Assembly (NCBI RefSeq): GCF_001748085.1
Contig: NZ_BBZK01000006.1
Coordinates: forward strand, 335,221-399,220
DNA length: 64,000 bases
From: Streptomyces sp. TP-A0874
GTDB taxonomy: Bacteria; Actinomycetota; Actinomycetes; Streptomycetales; Streptomycetaceae
Direction: 5' to 3'
Part shown: piece by piece, positions 45,419 to 56,482 of the stretch
How positions within the stretch are numbered: position 1 is the stretch's first letter
Layout of the letters: each line of letters begins with the position of its first letter
Position numbers and translations under genes: made by a program
The notes under the pieces: generated by a model
The model's input: the letters and a program-made list of their open reading frames with translations, nothing else
What the model was told of the DNA's origin: nothing
The model's database searches: none

Positions 45419-46045
45419 TCAGGCCCGGAAGGGGCGGGCCGGCCAGGGAGCGTCCGGGGGACGCAGCCGCTTGAGGCCGTCGGTGACCCGGGCCGCCACC
45501 AGCGACAGCACCCCGACAACCAGGCAGTTGTTGTGCAGGTCGCCGGCGAGTACCGCCTGGGTGAGCTCCTCCAGCGGCACCCGGTCGAGCACCATGTCCG
45601 ACTCCTCCTCGGAGGCGGCGAAGCGCTCCCCCTCCACCGCGGAGAGCTGTCGGGCCAGGAAGATCCGCACCGCCTCGTCGCAACCGCCGGGTGTGGTGTA
45701 CACGTCCGTCAGGACCCGCCAGTCGCCCGCCTCGACGTGGGCCTCCTCGTAGAGCTCGCGCTCCGCGGCGTGCCAGGGGTTCTCCCCCGGAACGTCCAGC
45801 AGACCGGCGGGAATCTCCCACAGCCGGTGCCGGACCGGGTGGCGGTACTGGCGGATCACCAGGACCCGGTCCTCCTCGTCGAGGGCGAGGACGGCCACCG
45901 ACCCCGGGTGCACCTGGTAGTCGCGCCGGGCGACGCTGCCGTCCGGCATGACCACGTCGTCGGTGCGGACGCTGGTCTTCTTGCCGACGAAGGGGGTCGC
46001 GGTGGCGGTGACCTCCCACTCGTCGGGCGAGTCCTGAATGCCCAT
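45419..46045 (-). CDS. NUDIX hydrolase, ADP-ribose pyrophosphatase type
   Basis: A 208-residue NUDIX enzyme hydrolysing ADP-ribose or a related nucleoside diphosphate sugar. The NUDIX box G-x5-E-x7-REUxEE reads GLLDVPGENPWHAAERELYEEAHV, here in parts: G...ENPWHAAERELYEE. The preceding YRHPVRHRLWEIPAG and following TDVYTTPGGCDE are typical of ADP-ribose pyrophosphatases. ATG at 46045 follows AAAGGA. It lies 71 bp downstream of pyrG, as in Mycobacterium. Confidence 0.95.
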   Translation of the reverse strand: MGIQDSPDEWEVTATATPFVGKKTSVRTDDVVMPDGSVARRDYQVHPGSVAVLALDEEDRVLVIRQYRHPVRHRLWEIPAGLLDVPGENPWHAAERELYEEAHVEAGDWRVLTDVYTTPGGCDEAVRIFLARQLSAVEGERFAASEEESDMVLDRVPLEELTQAVLAGDLHNNCLVVGVLSLVAARVTDGLKRLRPPDAPWPARPFRA

Positions 46046-46116
46046 GGACGTCCTTTCGCTCCAGGCGGACACCGGGGTGCCCGGACACCCTGGTGATCAA
46101 GCCTATCGACAGCCGG

Positions 46117-47751
<1,635 letters not shown>

Positions 47752-48147
47752 GGATTTGGGCGGCAGTGCCAAGAGGGGGCTCCCGTGGTCGCTGGGTGAG
47801 AGGCGGCTCGGCTCTTCGGGGGCGCCGGGCCTGCGGTTCGGAGGTGCCGACGGTTCAGTGGCTCCCACCGGTCCACGGGCTACCAGGGTATCAGCGGACC
47901 GGCACCCGCCTGAGCGCCGTCCACCCCTTGGGCACTGCGCTCAGTAGCCCACTCGATCGGCTCAGTAACCTTGTCGGGACCGTGGCACGGATCACTGCTC
48001 AGCGTCGTATCCTGCTCGGACACATCAGCGAGCATGCCGGCACGGCACTACAGGCCACCTCCGGAACAAAGGCTCGTCAATGTTCCTTATGACCGCACGA
48101 AGCCCCTGCTCAGGGGCAGTGAAAATGCCGTTCGACTGGAGATGCTC
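47752..48147. other. pyrG/GH15 divergent promoter region
   Basis: 396 bp between the two divergent starts. The frame before the GH15 start at 48148 is open for about 59 codons, so the GH15 protein could begin earlier. I see no repeats or structured RNA. Confidence 0.5.
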
Positions 48148-49950
48148 GTGGCCGGGCGCATCGAGGACTACGCACTCATCGGCGACATGCAGACCGCCGC
48201 CCTCATCTGCCGGGATGGGACCGCCGACTGGCTGTGTCTTCCCCGCTTCGACTCACATGCCGTTTTCGCCGGTCTGCTCGGCACCGATGAGCATGGTTTC
48301 TGGCGGCTCGGACCGGCGTACCCCGCCGGCAGCGAGCCGCCCGCCGCGGACCGGCGGCGTTACCGGGGCGACTCGCTCGTCCTGGAGTCGGAGTGGGACA
48401 CCCCGCGCGGCACCGTGCGGGTGATCGACTTCATGCCGCCCCGAGACGGTGCGCCGCAGCTGATCCGGATCGTGGAGGGCGTCAGCGGACGGGTGCCGAT
48501 GCAGTCGGCCCTGCGGATGCGCTTCTCCTACGGCTGGGTCGTCCCCTGGGTGCACAAGGTGGACAACCGCACCGTCGCCGTCGCCGGACCGGACTCCGTC
48601 TGGTTCGACACCGACATGGACACCTACGGCGAGGACCTCACCACCTACGCCGACTTCACCGTCGCCCCCGGCGAGCGGATCGCCTTCACCATCAGCTGGC
48701 AGGCCTCGCACAAGGAGCCGCCGTCGCTGCCGGAGCCGGAGAGCTCGCTGCAGGCGACCGAGGACTTCTGGCGCGAGTGGGTCGACCAGTGCACGTACCA
48801 CGGCCCCTACCGGGACGCCGTGATCCGCTCGCTGATCACGCTCAAGGCCCTGACCTACGCGCCGACCGGCGGCATCGTCGCCGCGCCCACCACCTCCCTC
48901 CCCGAGGACATCGGCGGCATAAGGAACTGGGACTACCGCTTCACCTGGCTGCGGGACGCGGCGATCACCCTGACCTCGCTGCTCCGGACCGGGTACCGGG
49001 AGGAGGCCCGTGCCTGGCGCGAGTGGCTGCTGCGCGCGGTCGCCGGGGACCCGGAGAACCTGCAGATCATGTACGGCATCGCGGGCGAGCGCGAGCTGGG
49101 CGAGACCGAGCTCAGCTGGCTGCCCGGATACGAGGGCTCGCAGCCGGTGCGCGTGGGCAACGGTGCGGCCGGACAGTTGCAGTTGGACGTCTACGGCGAG
49201 GTCACCGACGCACTGCACCTGGCCCATATGACCGGCCTGGCGCGGAACGACTACGCGTCGCTGCTCCAGCTGAAGCTGATCGCCTACCTCGAGGACCACT
49301 GGGACGAGCCCGACGAGGGCATCTGGGAGGTCCGCGGGCCCCGTCGGCACTTCGTTCACTCGAAGGTGATGGCCTGGGTGGCGGTGGACCGGACGGTCAA
49401 GCTGATCGAGTCCGGCGATGTGGACGGGCCGCTGGAGCGGTGGCGCGCGCTGCGCGACGAGATCCACCGCACCGTCTGCGAGCAGGGCTACGACAAGGAG
49501 CGGAACACCTTCACCCAGTCCTACGGCTCGAAGGAGTTGGACGCCTCCCTGCTGCTCATCCCGCAGGTGGGCTTCCTCCCGCCGGACGACAAGCGGGTGA
49601 TCGGCACGATCGAGGCGATCCAGCGCGAGCTGTCCACTCCGGACGGGTTCGTACTGCGCTACCCGACCTCCGGCGACGAGGCGGGCGTGGACGGGCTCCC
49701 CGGCGACGAGGGCGCCTTCCTCGCGTGCTCCTTCTGGCTCGCCGACGACCTGGCGATGATCGGCCGGGTGGAGGAGGCCCGGAAGCTCTTCGAGAAGCTG
49801 CTCTCGCTCCGGAACGACCTGGGGCTGCTCGCCGAGGAGTGGGACCCGAAGCTCCAGCGCCAGGTGGGCAACTTCCCGCAGGCCTTCAGCCATGTCCCGC
49901 TCATCGACACCGCTCTCCGGCTGACGGCCTCCGGAGCCTACGGAGGGTGA
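48148..49950 (+). CDS. GH15-family glycoside hydrolase (glucoamylase/trehalase-like)
   Basis: A 600-residue intracellular glycoside hydrolase. The N-terminal beta-sandwich (IEDYALIGDMQTAALICRDG, WLCLPRFDS) is followed by an alpha/alpha-toroid with NWDYRFTWLRDAAITLTSLL, PGYEGSQPVRVGNGAAGQLQLDVYG and the end motif LAEEWDPKLQRQVGNFPQAFSHVPL, where the glutamate is the likely general base. Substrate could be alpha-glucan or trehalose; the family has both. GTG at 48148 has GGAG 6 nt upstream; an upstream in-frame region up to 47971 is possible. No signal peptide. A hairpin follows at 49958-50010. Confidence 0.9.
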   Translation: MAGRIEDYALIGDMQTAALICRDGTADWLCLPRFDSHAVFAGLLGTDEHGFWRLGPAYPAGSEPPAADRRRYRGDSLVLESEWDTPRGTVRVIDFMPPRDGAPQLIRIVEGVSGRVPMQSALRMRFSYGWVVPWVHKVDNRTVAVAGPDSVWFDTDMDTYGEDLTTYADFTVAPGERIAFTISWQASHKEPPSLPEPESSLQATEDFWREWVDQCTYHGPYRDAVIRSLITLKALTYAPTGGIVAAPTTSLPEDIGGIRNWDYRFTWLRDAAITLTSLLRTGYREEARAWREWLLRAVAGDPENLQIMYGIAGERELGETELSWLPGYEGSQPVRVGNGAAGQLQLDVYGEVTDALHLAHMTGLARNDYASLLQLKLIAYLEDHWDEPDEGIWEVRGPRRHFVHSKVMAWVAVDRTVKLIESGDVDGPLERWRALRDEIHRTVCEQGYDKERNTFTQSYGSKELDASLLLIPQVGFLPPDDKRVIGTIEAIQRELSTPDGFVLRYPTSGDEAGVDGLPGDEGAFLACSFWLADDLAMIGRVEEARKLFEKLLSLRNDLGLLAEEWDPKLQRQVGNFPQAFSHVPLIDTALRLTASGAYGG

Positions 49951-49957
49951 GAGCCGA

Positions 49958-50010
49958 GCGGGGTTCCCGCCGGCCGGCGTCGGATCCGACACGGGCCGCG
50001 GGAACCCCGC
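49958..50010 (+). terminator. GH15 gene terminator
   Basis: Perfect 13-bp stem (49958-49970 with 49998-50010) with a 27-nt loop, 8 nt past the stop. Outer bases can extend the pairing. No T-run. Confidence 0.7.
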
Positions 50011-50143
50011 TGTTCGGCCTCCGTTCTCTGCGCATGGTGACAACCCGCGCCGCGGGTCGCCGTTGGCGCCGGGCCGGGTCGGCCACGGCTGTGAGCCGCT
50101 GCTGACGGGCGACCGGCGAGGAGGGCTCTCCTGGAAGACCGGC

Positions 50144-50174
50144 GCCCCCGGGGCGGTTGGTTCGCCCCGGGGGC
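50144..50174 (-). terminator. GH64 gene terminator
   Basis: Perfect 12-bp stem (50144-50155 with 50163-50174), 7-nt loop, 11 nt beyond the stop at 50185. Confidence 0.7.
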
Positions 50175-50184
50175 CCGGCGGCTC

Positions 50185-51363
50185 TCAGACGGCGCCCAGT
50201 GTGAGCGTCATCGCGTTGGGCGCGCCGTCCTCGATGTAGGAGGCGAAGCCCGCGACATCGTCGAAGGCGAAGCCGTACGCCTTGCCGTCGGCGCTGACCG
50301 AGTGCATCGCCTTGGCGTAGTGGTTGGTGATCTCCTCCTGGTAGAACTCACCGGGTTCGGTGGTCGGTTGGGCGGCGCTGCGGAGCAGCGTCGACCGGTT
50401 GAAGCCGGCGCCGAGAATGGCGGCGACCGGGCCGGTGGTGCCGTCGTTCGGTGCGGCGAGGGCTCCGTCGCAGAACAGCACGTCCCTGGTGGACGGTTTG
50501 CCGAAGGAGACCGAGGCCGGGCCGGTGAAGGAGAGGCTGTCGCCACTGACGGTGCCGGTGAACTCACCGGCGTTGGTGGTGACTCTCAGCTCCTCCGAGG
50601 AGTACCTGCTCCACACCTCGTCGACGGCCGGGGCGAAGTAGTCCGCGGGGAAGAGCCCCGCGTCCATGCCGTGCCCGGGGGCGATGACCCGCAGCCCGTT
50701 GCCCAACACCAGCGGTGCGAACGCGTCGACCTGCCTGAGCTGGGAGAAGACCCGGTCCCGGGCGCCGTCGACCAGTTCACCGGCCCGTTGGTCCTGAGCA
50801 CCGGTCAGGTGGATGCTCAGCGGCACGCTGAACATGTCCACCATGGTGGTGTTGCAGTACATCCCGCCGTCGTTGTAGGTGAACTCCGCGCAGTCGTGCA
50901 GGATGTCGTAGTTGGGGTCGGACTCCACCCAGCCGGCCGGGTAGGCCAGCGCGGCGTTGCCGTCGCCGTCCGCGACCGCCTTGAACCGGAGCCGCTCGCC
51001 CAGGGCGACGTAGATGCGGCCGGACATCTTCGGCAGCACCAGCTGGGTGTCGCCGCCGCCGGAGAGCGGGATGCCGTAGTCGGTGAAGCCGTCCGGCCCG
51101 TTGTCGTCGATCGAGATCGGCTCGACGGTGCCCTCCGCGGTGGCCCGCACCTGTCGGGTCCCGTCGTTGCCGACGATGTACAGCCAGATGGACTGGTTGT
51201 CGTAGCTACCGGTCCGGTTCACCACGGTGAGCGGCAGTCCGTCGGCCGCGATCCGGCCCGTTCGCCGCGCCCCGGCGAACGCCGGTCCGGAGAGGGCGGT
51301 CAGCCCCGTTCCGACGGCGGCGGTGGCTGCGAGGCCACCGAAGAACCTCCTGCGGCTGATCAT
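50185..51363 (-). CDS. GH64 beta-1,3-glucanase
   Basis: Secreted laminaripentaose-producing-type beta-1,3-glucanase of 392 residues. The twin-arginine signal (SRRRFFGGLAATAAVGTGL) implies export folded by the Tat system. The mature part is a beta-barrel plus mixed domain with AGWVESDPNYDILHDCAEFTYND, the region that holds the catalytic Glu and Asp in GH64. ATG at 51363 overlaps the GH16 stop by four bases, so both enzymes are produced together. Endo-acting GH16 and laminaripentaose-releasing GH64 would degrade fungal or algal beta-1,3-glucan in sequence. Confidence 0.92.
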   Translation of the reverse strand: MISRRRFFGGLAATAAVGTGLTALSGPAFAGARRTGRIAADGLPLTVVNRTGSYDNQSIWLYIVGNDGTRQVRATAEGTVEPISIDDNGPDGFTDYGIPLSGGGDTQLVLPKMSGRIYVALGERLRFKAVADGDGNAALAYPAGWVESDPNYDILHDCAEFTYNDGGMYCNTTMVDMFSVPLSIHLTGAQDQRAGELVDGARDRVFSQLRQVDAFAPLVLGNGLRVIAPGHGMDAGLFPADYFAPAVDEVWSRYSSEELRVTTNAGEFTGTVSGDSLSFTGPASVSFGKPSTRDVLFCDGALAAPNDGTTGPVAAILGAGFNRSTLLRSAAQPTTEPGEFYQEEITNHYAKAMHSVSADGKAYGFAFDDVAGFASYIEDGAPNAMTLTLGAV

Positions 51364-52295
51364 GCCGCCTCACCTCCGCTCATCTGGACCGAGACGTGGT
51401 CCACGACCATCGGAACCCCGGGCCGGGTGGCGTCGGTCGGGGTGGCCTGCCCTGCGACACCGTCCGGGAAGGCGCCGCCCATCGCGAGGTTGAGCAGCAG
51501 GAAGTGGCCGTGGTGGGCGGCGTCCGCCCAGGTCTGGGCGTCCATGTCGGCGGAGCTGACGGAGTGGAACTCCTCCCCGTCGACGTACCAGCGGAGGTAC
51601 TCGGTCCCGCCGGTGCGGTCCAGCTCCAGCGCGTAAGTGTGGAAGCCGGACTGGCAGCTGCTGCCGGGGCAGGCCCGGGAGTCGCCGATGCCGTCGTTCT
51701 CACCGCACGGGCCGCCGGGCGCGGTGCCGCAGTGCAGCACGCCCCAGACCGAGTCGATGCCGTTGACGTTCTCCATGATGTCGAACTCGCCGATGCCCGG
51801 CCAGTTCCAGTAGTTGCCGCGGTACTCGGCCCCGAGGGTCCAGAACGCCGGCCAGTAACCGAGCGCCTCCTCGCCTGAGACGTCCGGCATCTGGATCGAC
51901 GCCTCGATGCGGAGTACACCGCCGTCCGGGGCCTGGAAGTCGTCCCGGGTGGTCTCGATCCGTGCCGAGGTCCACTGGCCGGAGCCGTCCTTCAGCGGGG
52001 TGATGCGGAGGTGCCCGTCGCCGTCCAGACTCAGGTTCTCGGTGCTGTCGGTGTAGGTCTGGCGCTCGCCGGTCCCCCAGTTGTCCGGACCGCCCGGATA
52101 CGAGGTGCCGGTGTCGATGATCCAGTTCTCCGCGGAGGGCAGCGAGGCGGCCGGTCCGTCGAAGTCGTCGCGCCAGACCTCCTGGAGGGCGACGGCAGCC
52201 TCACCGGTGTCCTCGGCGGAGGCCGGCGGCAGGGCGAAGGCGCCTACGGCTACCGTCGCGGCAGCCACAGCGACCAACTTTCTTTTCATGATCAT
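51360..52295 (-). CDS. GH16 endo-beta-1,3-glucanase
   Basis: Secreted laminarinase of 311 residues. A Sec signal peptide (MIMKRKLVAVAAATVAVGAFALPPASA, about 1-27) precedes a GH16 beta-jelly-roll. The catalytic segment GEFDIMENVNG carries the nucleophile and acid/base glutamates in the E-x-D-x-x-E pattern; the flanking YWPAFWTLG and HTYALELDR are also typical. There is no carbohydrate-binding module. The ATG at 52295 follows GAGGAG at 8 nt; MKRK at 52289 is an alternative. It is first gene of the GH16-GH64 operon, under the palindrome at 52380-52395. Confidence 0.95.
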   Translation of the reverse strand: MIMKRKLVAVAAATVAVGAFALPPASAEDTGEAAVALQEVWRDDFDGPAASLPSAENWIIDTGTSYPGGPDNWGTGERQTYTDSTENLSLDGDGHLRITPLKDGSGQWTSARIETTRDDFQAPDGGVLRIEASIQMPDVSGEEALGYWPAFWTLGAEYRGNYWNWPGIGEFDIMENVNGIDSVWGVLHCGTAPGGPCGENDGIGDSRACPGSSCQSGFHTYALELDRTGGTEYLRWYVDGEEFHSVSSADMDAQTWADAAHHGHFLLLNLAMGGAFPDGVAGQATPTDATRPGVPMVVDHVSVQMSGGEAA

Positions 52296-52379
52296 GTCAT
52301 ATTCTCCTCGGCAAGGTGGGGGTTGATGAGGAGTTGCAGTGGGGGGTGGGAAGGGTTCGAACCGGGGAATGAGAGAGTC

Positions 52380-52395
52380 TTGAGAGCGCTCTCAA
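52380..52395. promoter_or_regulatory. LacI-type operator between GH16 and regulator genes
   Basis: TTGAGAGCGCTCTCAA is a perfect 16-bp palindrome with the central CG typical of LacI/GalR sites (compare the CebR-type core GAGCGCTC). It lies 84 bp from the GH16 start and 68 bp from the LacI-family start, in the divergent promoter region, so one protein could control both. Confidence 0.8.
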
Positions 52396-52463
52396 TCCGT
52401 GTGCAGCACCATGCCCACAACAAGCGGGGGCGTCAAGCCTCCGCGGAAGAAAAGGAGTTGGCC

Positions 52464-53507
52464 GTGTCCGATCCCCGGCCCACGTTGGAAGCCGTCGCAG
52501 CGCACGCGGGAGTCTCCCGAGCCACCGTCTCCCGCGTGGTCAACGGTGCCTCCGGGGTCCGCGAGAGCGTGCGGGAGAAAGTGCAGCGCGCGGTGGCCGA
52601 TCTCGGCTACGTACCGAACAGCGCCGCGCGGTCGCTGGTCACCAGACGCACCGGCGCGGTGGCGGTGATCATCGCCGAGCCGGAACGCCGGGTCTTCACC
52701 GACCCCTTCTTCGCGCAGCAGCTGCGCGGGATCAGCCGCGAGCTGTCCGACCACGACACCCAACTCCTGCTGGTGCTCGTGGAGCAGGCCCGTGACTACG
52801 ACCGGATCGGCCGCTATCTCGCCGGGGGACACGTCGACGGCGCGCTGATGTTCTCCCTGCACCGCGCCGACCCGCTGCCCGCCATGGCGGCCGCCTCCGA
52901 CCTGCCGACCGTCTTCGGCGGCCGCCCGGGCTGGCCCGGTGCGGAAGACGACCCGGAGCTCCTCTTCGTCGACACCGACAACCGGGACGGCGCCCGCCAG
53001 GCCGTCGGCCACCTGCTGGAGAGTGGCAGACGCCGGATCGCGGTGATCACCGGACCACTGGACCAGACCTCCGCGAGCGACCGCCTGGAGGGGTACCGCG
53101 ACGCACTGGCCTCAGCGGTGGCCGCCGGCACCCTGCCGGCCGACGCGGAGCTGATCGCCCAGGGCGACTTCACCGCTGAGGGCGGCGAACGCGCCATGGC
53201 TGAACTCCTGGACGCCAGACCGGATCTGGACGCGGTCTTCGCCGGCTCGGACCTGATGGCCAACGGAGCTCTGCGCACCCTGCGGGCGCGCGGCCGGAGG
53301 GTGCCGGAGGACGTGGCCGTCGTCGGCTACGACGACATGGAGCAGGCGCACTGGTCGGAGCCGCCGCTGACCACCGTCCACCAGGAGGTGGAGGACATGG
53401 GGCGGCTGATGGCCCGGCTGCTGCTGCGGCGGCTCGGGCTGGTGCCGGGAGAGCCGCCCGCCCCCGTGGTCACCCCTGCCCGTCTGGTGGTCCGCGGATC
53501 CAGCTGA
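52464..53507 (+). CDS. LacI-family repressor of the beta-glucan genes
   Basis: A 347-residue LacI/GalR-type regulator. The N-terminal HTH (PTLEAVAAHAGVSRATVSRVVNG) and hinge helix (YVPNSAARSLVTRRTG) precede a periplasmic-binding-protein-like sensor domain (AVAVIIAEPERRVFTDPF, ending near ARLVVRGSS). Being divergent from GH16-GH64 with the palindrome between, it probably responds to a beta-1,3-glucan oligosaccharide. GTG at 52464 follows AAAGGAG. An imperfect hairpin at about 53511-53554 may be its terminator. Confidence 0.94.
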   Translation: MSDPRPTLEAVAAHAGVSRATVSRVVNGASGVRESVREKVQRAVADLGYVPNSAARSLVTRRTGAVAVIIAEPERRVFTDPFFAQQLRGISRELSDHDTQLLLVLVEQARDYDRIGRYLAGGHVDGALMFSLHRADPLPAMAAASDLPTVFGGRPGWPGAEDDPELLFVDTDNRDGARQAVGHLLESGRRRIAVITGPLDQTSASDRLEGYRDALASAVAAGTLPADAELIAQGDFTAEGGERAMAELLDARPDLDAVFAGSDLMANGALRTLRARGRRVPEDVAVVGYDDMEQAHWSEPPLTTVHQEVEDMGRLMARLLLRRLGLVPGEPPAPVVTPARLVVRGSS

Positions 53508-53510
53508 GCC

Positions 53511-53554
53511 GGGGCGCCCGCGAGGCGCACCGGTCGCAGCCCGCGGAGCGCCCC
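53511..53554 (+). terminator. Possible terminator of the LacI-family gene
   Basis: GGGGCG...CGCG at 53511-53522 pairs with CGCGG...CGCCCC at 53542-53554, with one mismatch or bulge and a 19-nt loop. Weak, no T-run. Confidence 0.35.
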
Positions 53555-53713
53555 GTGGACCGGTGGACGGCCCTATATCCGGCGGTCCCGGCTCTCCCGT
53601 CCCCCCGTGAGCGGACCGGACGGTCCGCGGACGCCACTCACCCGGATGGCAACTCGCCGGTGCGGGCCGGCCCCGGTGAACCGGAGCCGGGTGGCGCGAG
53701 GGCCGCCGCCCCG

Positions 53714-55444
53714 TCACCCGGTGCCGCGGGCGGTCCGGAGGAGCTCCTCGGCGTGTGCGCGGGCGAGTTCCGAGTCCTCCTGACCGGCGAGCATCCGGGA
53801 CAGCTCACGGATCCGGTCCTCTCCTTCCATCGCCCGGACACCGCTGCGGGTGACCGAGCCGTCGTCGGTCTTGTGGACCACCAGGTGGCGGTCGGCGAAG
53901 GCCGCCACCTGCGGTAGGTGGGTGACCACCACCACCTGTGCGGACTTCGCCAGCCGGGCGAGCCGGCGGCCCACCTCGACCGCCGCCTTGCCGCCCACCC
54001 CCGCGTCCACCTCGTCGAAGAGATAGGTGGGCACCGGGTCGGAGCCGGCGAAGACCACCTCGACGGCGAGCATCACCCGGGAGAGTTCACCGCCGGAGGC
54101 GCCCTTGCCGATCGGCCGGGGCTGGGCCCCCGGGTGCGGCGCCAGCAGCAGTTCGACCTCGTCCACCCCGGTCGGGCCGAAGGCGACCCGTCGACCGTTG
54201 ACCTCGAGGCCTTCGGGATCGTCGGTGTGCCGGAGGGCGATGCTCACCCGGGCGTGCGGCATGGCGAGTTCGGCCAGCTCCGCGGTGACCGCTTCGGCGA
54301 ACCGCTGTGCGGCCTCGCTCCGCTGGTCGCTGAGGGCCTGGGCCGCTTCCGCGAGCCGGTTGCGGAGTGCCTCGTGCTCCGCGGCGAGTTCGGCGATCCG
54401 GTCGTCGTCGCCGTCGAGCTCGCTCAGCCGGACCGCCGCCTGTTCGGCCCAGTCCAGGACGGCGCTGATGTCCTCCCCGTACTTCCTGGTGAGGTGTGCG
54501 AGCGCGGCACGGCGCTCCTCGACGGCCGCCAGCCGTCGAGGGTCGGCGTCCAGGCCGTCGGCGTAGCCGGCGAGTTCGCCGGCGATGTCGGAGAGCAGGA
54601 TGCCGACCTCGCCCACCCGGTCGGCGACCCCGGCGAGGAGCGGGTCATGGGCGCGGACCGTCTTCAGGACCCGGTGCGCACCGGCCACCAGCGCCGCGGC
54701 GTCCGGGGCCTCCAGATCCTCCGGGCTGCCGGCGAGAGCGCTGTGGGCGGTACTGGCGGCGGAGGCCAACGCCTCCGCGTGACCGAGCCGTTCGGCCTCG
54801 GCTGCCAGTTCGGTGTCCTCACCGGGCTGGGGCTGCACTGCGGCGATCTCGTCGAGGCCGAACCGCAGCAGATCGGCTTCCTGCGCACGCTCTCTGGCCC
54901 GGGTGGTCAGCTCCGCCAGTTCCGCGGCGACGGCTCGCAGCCGTCGGTAGCCGGTCCGGTACTCGGCGAGCTGCTCGGAGACGGCCTCGCCGGCGTACCG
55001 GTCGAGCGCCTGCCGCTGACGGGCTGGGCGGAGCAGCCCCTGCTGGTCGGTCTGGCCGTGTACGGCCACCAGTTCGTCGGCCAGCTCGCCGAGGAGCCCC
55101 ACCGGCACCGAGCGCCCGCCGAGATGGGCCCGGGAGCGCCCCTCGGCGGAGATGGTCCGGGTGATGAGCAGCGCGTCACCGTCCAGTTCGGCGCCGGCCT
55201 CCGCGGCCCGCACCGCGGCCGGGGCCTCCTCGGGCACCAGCAGCCGTCCCTCGATGACCGCCGCGCGGGCACCGCCTCGTACCAGTCCGGCGTCGGCCCG
55301 CCCGCCGAGCAGCAGACCGAGACTGGTGACGACCATCGTCTTGCCCGCGCCCGTCTCACCGGTCACCGCGGTGAAGCCGGGGGACAGTTCGACGACGGCG
55401 TCGTCGATGACGCCCAGCGACCGTATCCGCATCTCCTCCAACAC
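53714..55444 (-). CDS. recN: DNA repair ATPase RecN
   Basis: SMC-like double-strand-break repair protein of 576 residues. Walker A GETGAGKTM, long coiled coil (about residues 160-360), signature KGASGGELSRVMLAVEVVFAG and Walker B YLFDEVDAGVGGKAAVE are present. GTG at 55444 (VLEEMRIRSLG) has AAGG 8 nt upstream; GTG at 55450 and ATG at 55432 are alternatives. It is downstream of nadK by 132 bp. I found no convincing LexA site directly upstream. Confidence 0.96.
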   Translation of the reverse strand: MLEEMRIRSLGVIDDAVVELSPGFTAVTGETGAGKTMVVTSLGLLLGGRADAGLVRGGARAAVIEGRLLVPEEAPAAVRAAEAGAELDGDALLITRTISAEGRSRAHLGGRSVPVGLLGELADELVAVHGQTDQQGLLRPARQRQALDRYAGEAVSEQLAEYRTGYRRLRAVAAELAELTTRARERAQEADLLRFGLDEIAAVQPQPGEDTELAAEAERLGHAEALASAASTAHSALAGSPEDLEAPDAAALVAGAHRVLKTVRAHDPLLAGVADRVGEVGILLSDIAGELAGYADGLDADPRRLAAVEERRAALAHLTRKYGEDISAVLDWAEQAAVRLSELDGDDDRIAELAAEHEALRNRLAEAAQALSDQRSEAAQRFAEAVTAELAELAMPHARVSIALRHTDDPEGLEVNGRRVAFGPTGVDEVELLLAPHPGAQPRPIGKGASGGELSRVMLAVEVVFAGSDPVPTYLFDEVDAGVGGKAAVEVGRRLARLAKSAQVVVVTHLPQVAAFADRHLVVHKTDDGSVTRSGVRAMEGEDRIRELSRMLAGQEDSELARAHAEELLRTARGTG

Positions 55445-55576
55445 GGACACGACCTTACGAGGTCGGGGCTCGGCGGCGCGACGCACCTCCCGGCGCTTCA
55501 CCTGTCCGGGCAACACACCGCGGTGTTCCGTCCGGTTCTCCGAGTAAGGGCCGAAGGGGATCCGGCGAGCGGCGCC

Positions 55577-56482
55577 TCAGGTCGGTGCTCCGCGCCAGCC
55601 GGCCACCGGCAGGGCGAACTTCGCCACCAACCGGTCGGTGAACAGGGCGTGGTGCAGCCGGGCCAGCCGGACGGGCACCGCGCCGCGCCGCACCTCCACC
55701 CGGGCTCCCGCCGGCAGCTCCAGCGTCCGGCGTCCGTCGCACCACAACACCCCGTGCGGCGTCTGCGGCTGCACCTCGACCGCCAGGACCGAGTCCGGGG
55801 CGGTCACCAGCGGTTTGGCGAACAGCGCGTGGGCGCTGATGGGCACCATCAACAGCGCCTCCACCTCGGGCCAGACCACCGGGCCGCCGGCCGAGAACGC
55901 GTAGGCGGTGGAGCCGGTGGGGGTGGCGCAGACCACGCCGTCGCCGCCGAAGCGGGAGACCGGTCGGCCGTCGACCTCCGTGACCACTTCGAGCATCCGC
56001 TCCCGCGCCGCCTTCTCCACCGAGGCCTCGTTCAGCGCCCAGTCCCGCCAGACGACTCCGCCGTCGTTGTGCACCACCACGTCCAGCGTCATACGCTCCT
56101 CGACCTGGTAGTCGCGGCAGACGACCCGGTCGACCACCTGGTCCAGATCATCGCGTTCGGCCTCCGCCAGGAAGCCCACCCGCCCCAGGTTGACCCCGAG
56201 CATCGGCACCCCGGAGGCGCGGGCGAACTCCGCTCCGCGGAGCAGCGTTCCGTCGCCGCCGAGCACCACCAGCAGCTCGCAGCCGTCGAGGACGTCCTGC
56301 GAGGGTTCGACCAGCTCCACCACCGAGGGCAGCGGCAGGTCGGCGGCCTCGTTCGCGAGCACCCGCACCCCCAGGCCGGAGCGGAGCAGTCCCTGCACGA
56401 CGAGTTCCGCACTGCGTACCGCGGCCGGCCGGCCGGTGTGGGCGAGCAGGAAAACGGTGCGTGCTGGTGTGGTCGTGGTCAA
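55577..56482 (-). CDS. nadK: NAD kinase
   Basis: ATP/polyphosphate-dependent NAD kinase of 301 residues producing NADP. The motif GGDGTLLRGAEFA and the glycine-rich FGGDGVVCATPTGSTAYAFSAGGP are diagnostic. The start is a TTG at 56482 (LTTTTPARTV) that overlaps the tlyA stop (TTGA), with GGAGGGG upstream. It is the middle gene of tlyA-nadK-recN. Confidence 0.96.
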   Translation of the reverse strand: MTTTTPARTVFLLAHTGRPAAVRSAELVVQGLLRSGLGVRVLANEAADLPLPSVVELVEPSQDVLDGCELLVVLGGDGTLLRGAEFARASGVPMLGVNLGRVGFLAEAERDDLDQVVDRVVCRDYQVEERMTLDVVVHNDGGVVWRDWALNEASVEKAARERMLEVVTEVDGRPVSRFGGDGVVCATPTGSTAYAFSAGGPVVWPEVEALLMVPISAHALFAKPLVTAPDSVLAVEVQPQTPHGVLWCDGRRTLELPAGARVEVRRGAVPVRLARLHHALFTDRLVAKFALPVAGWRGAPT

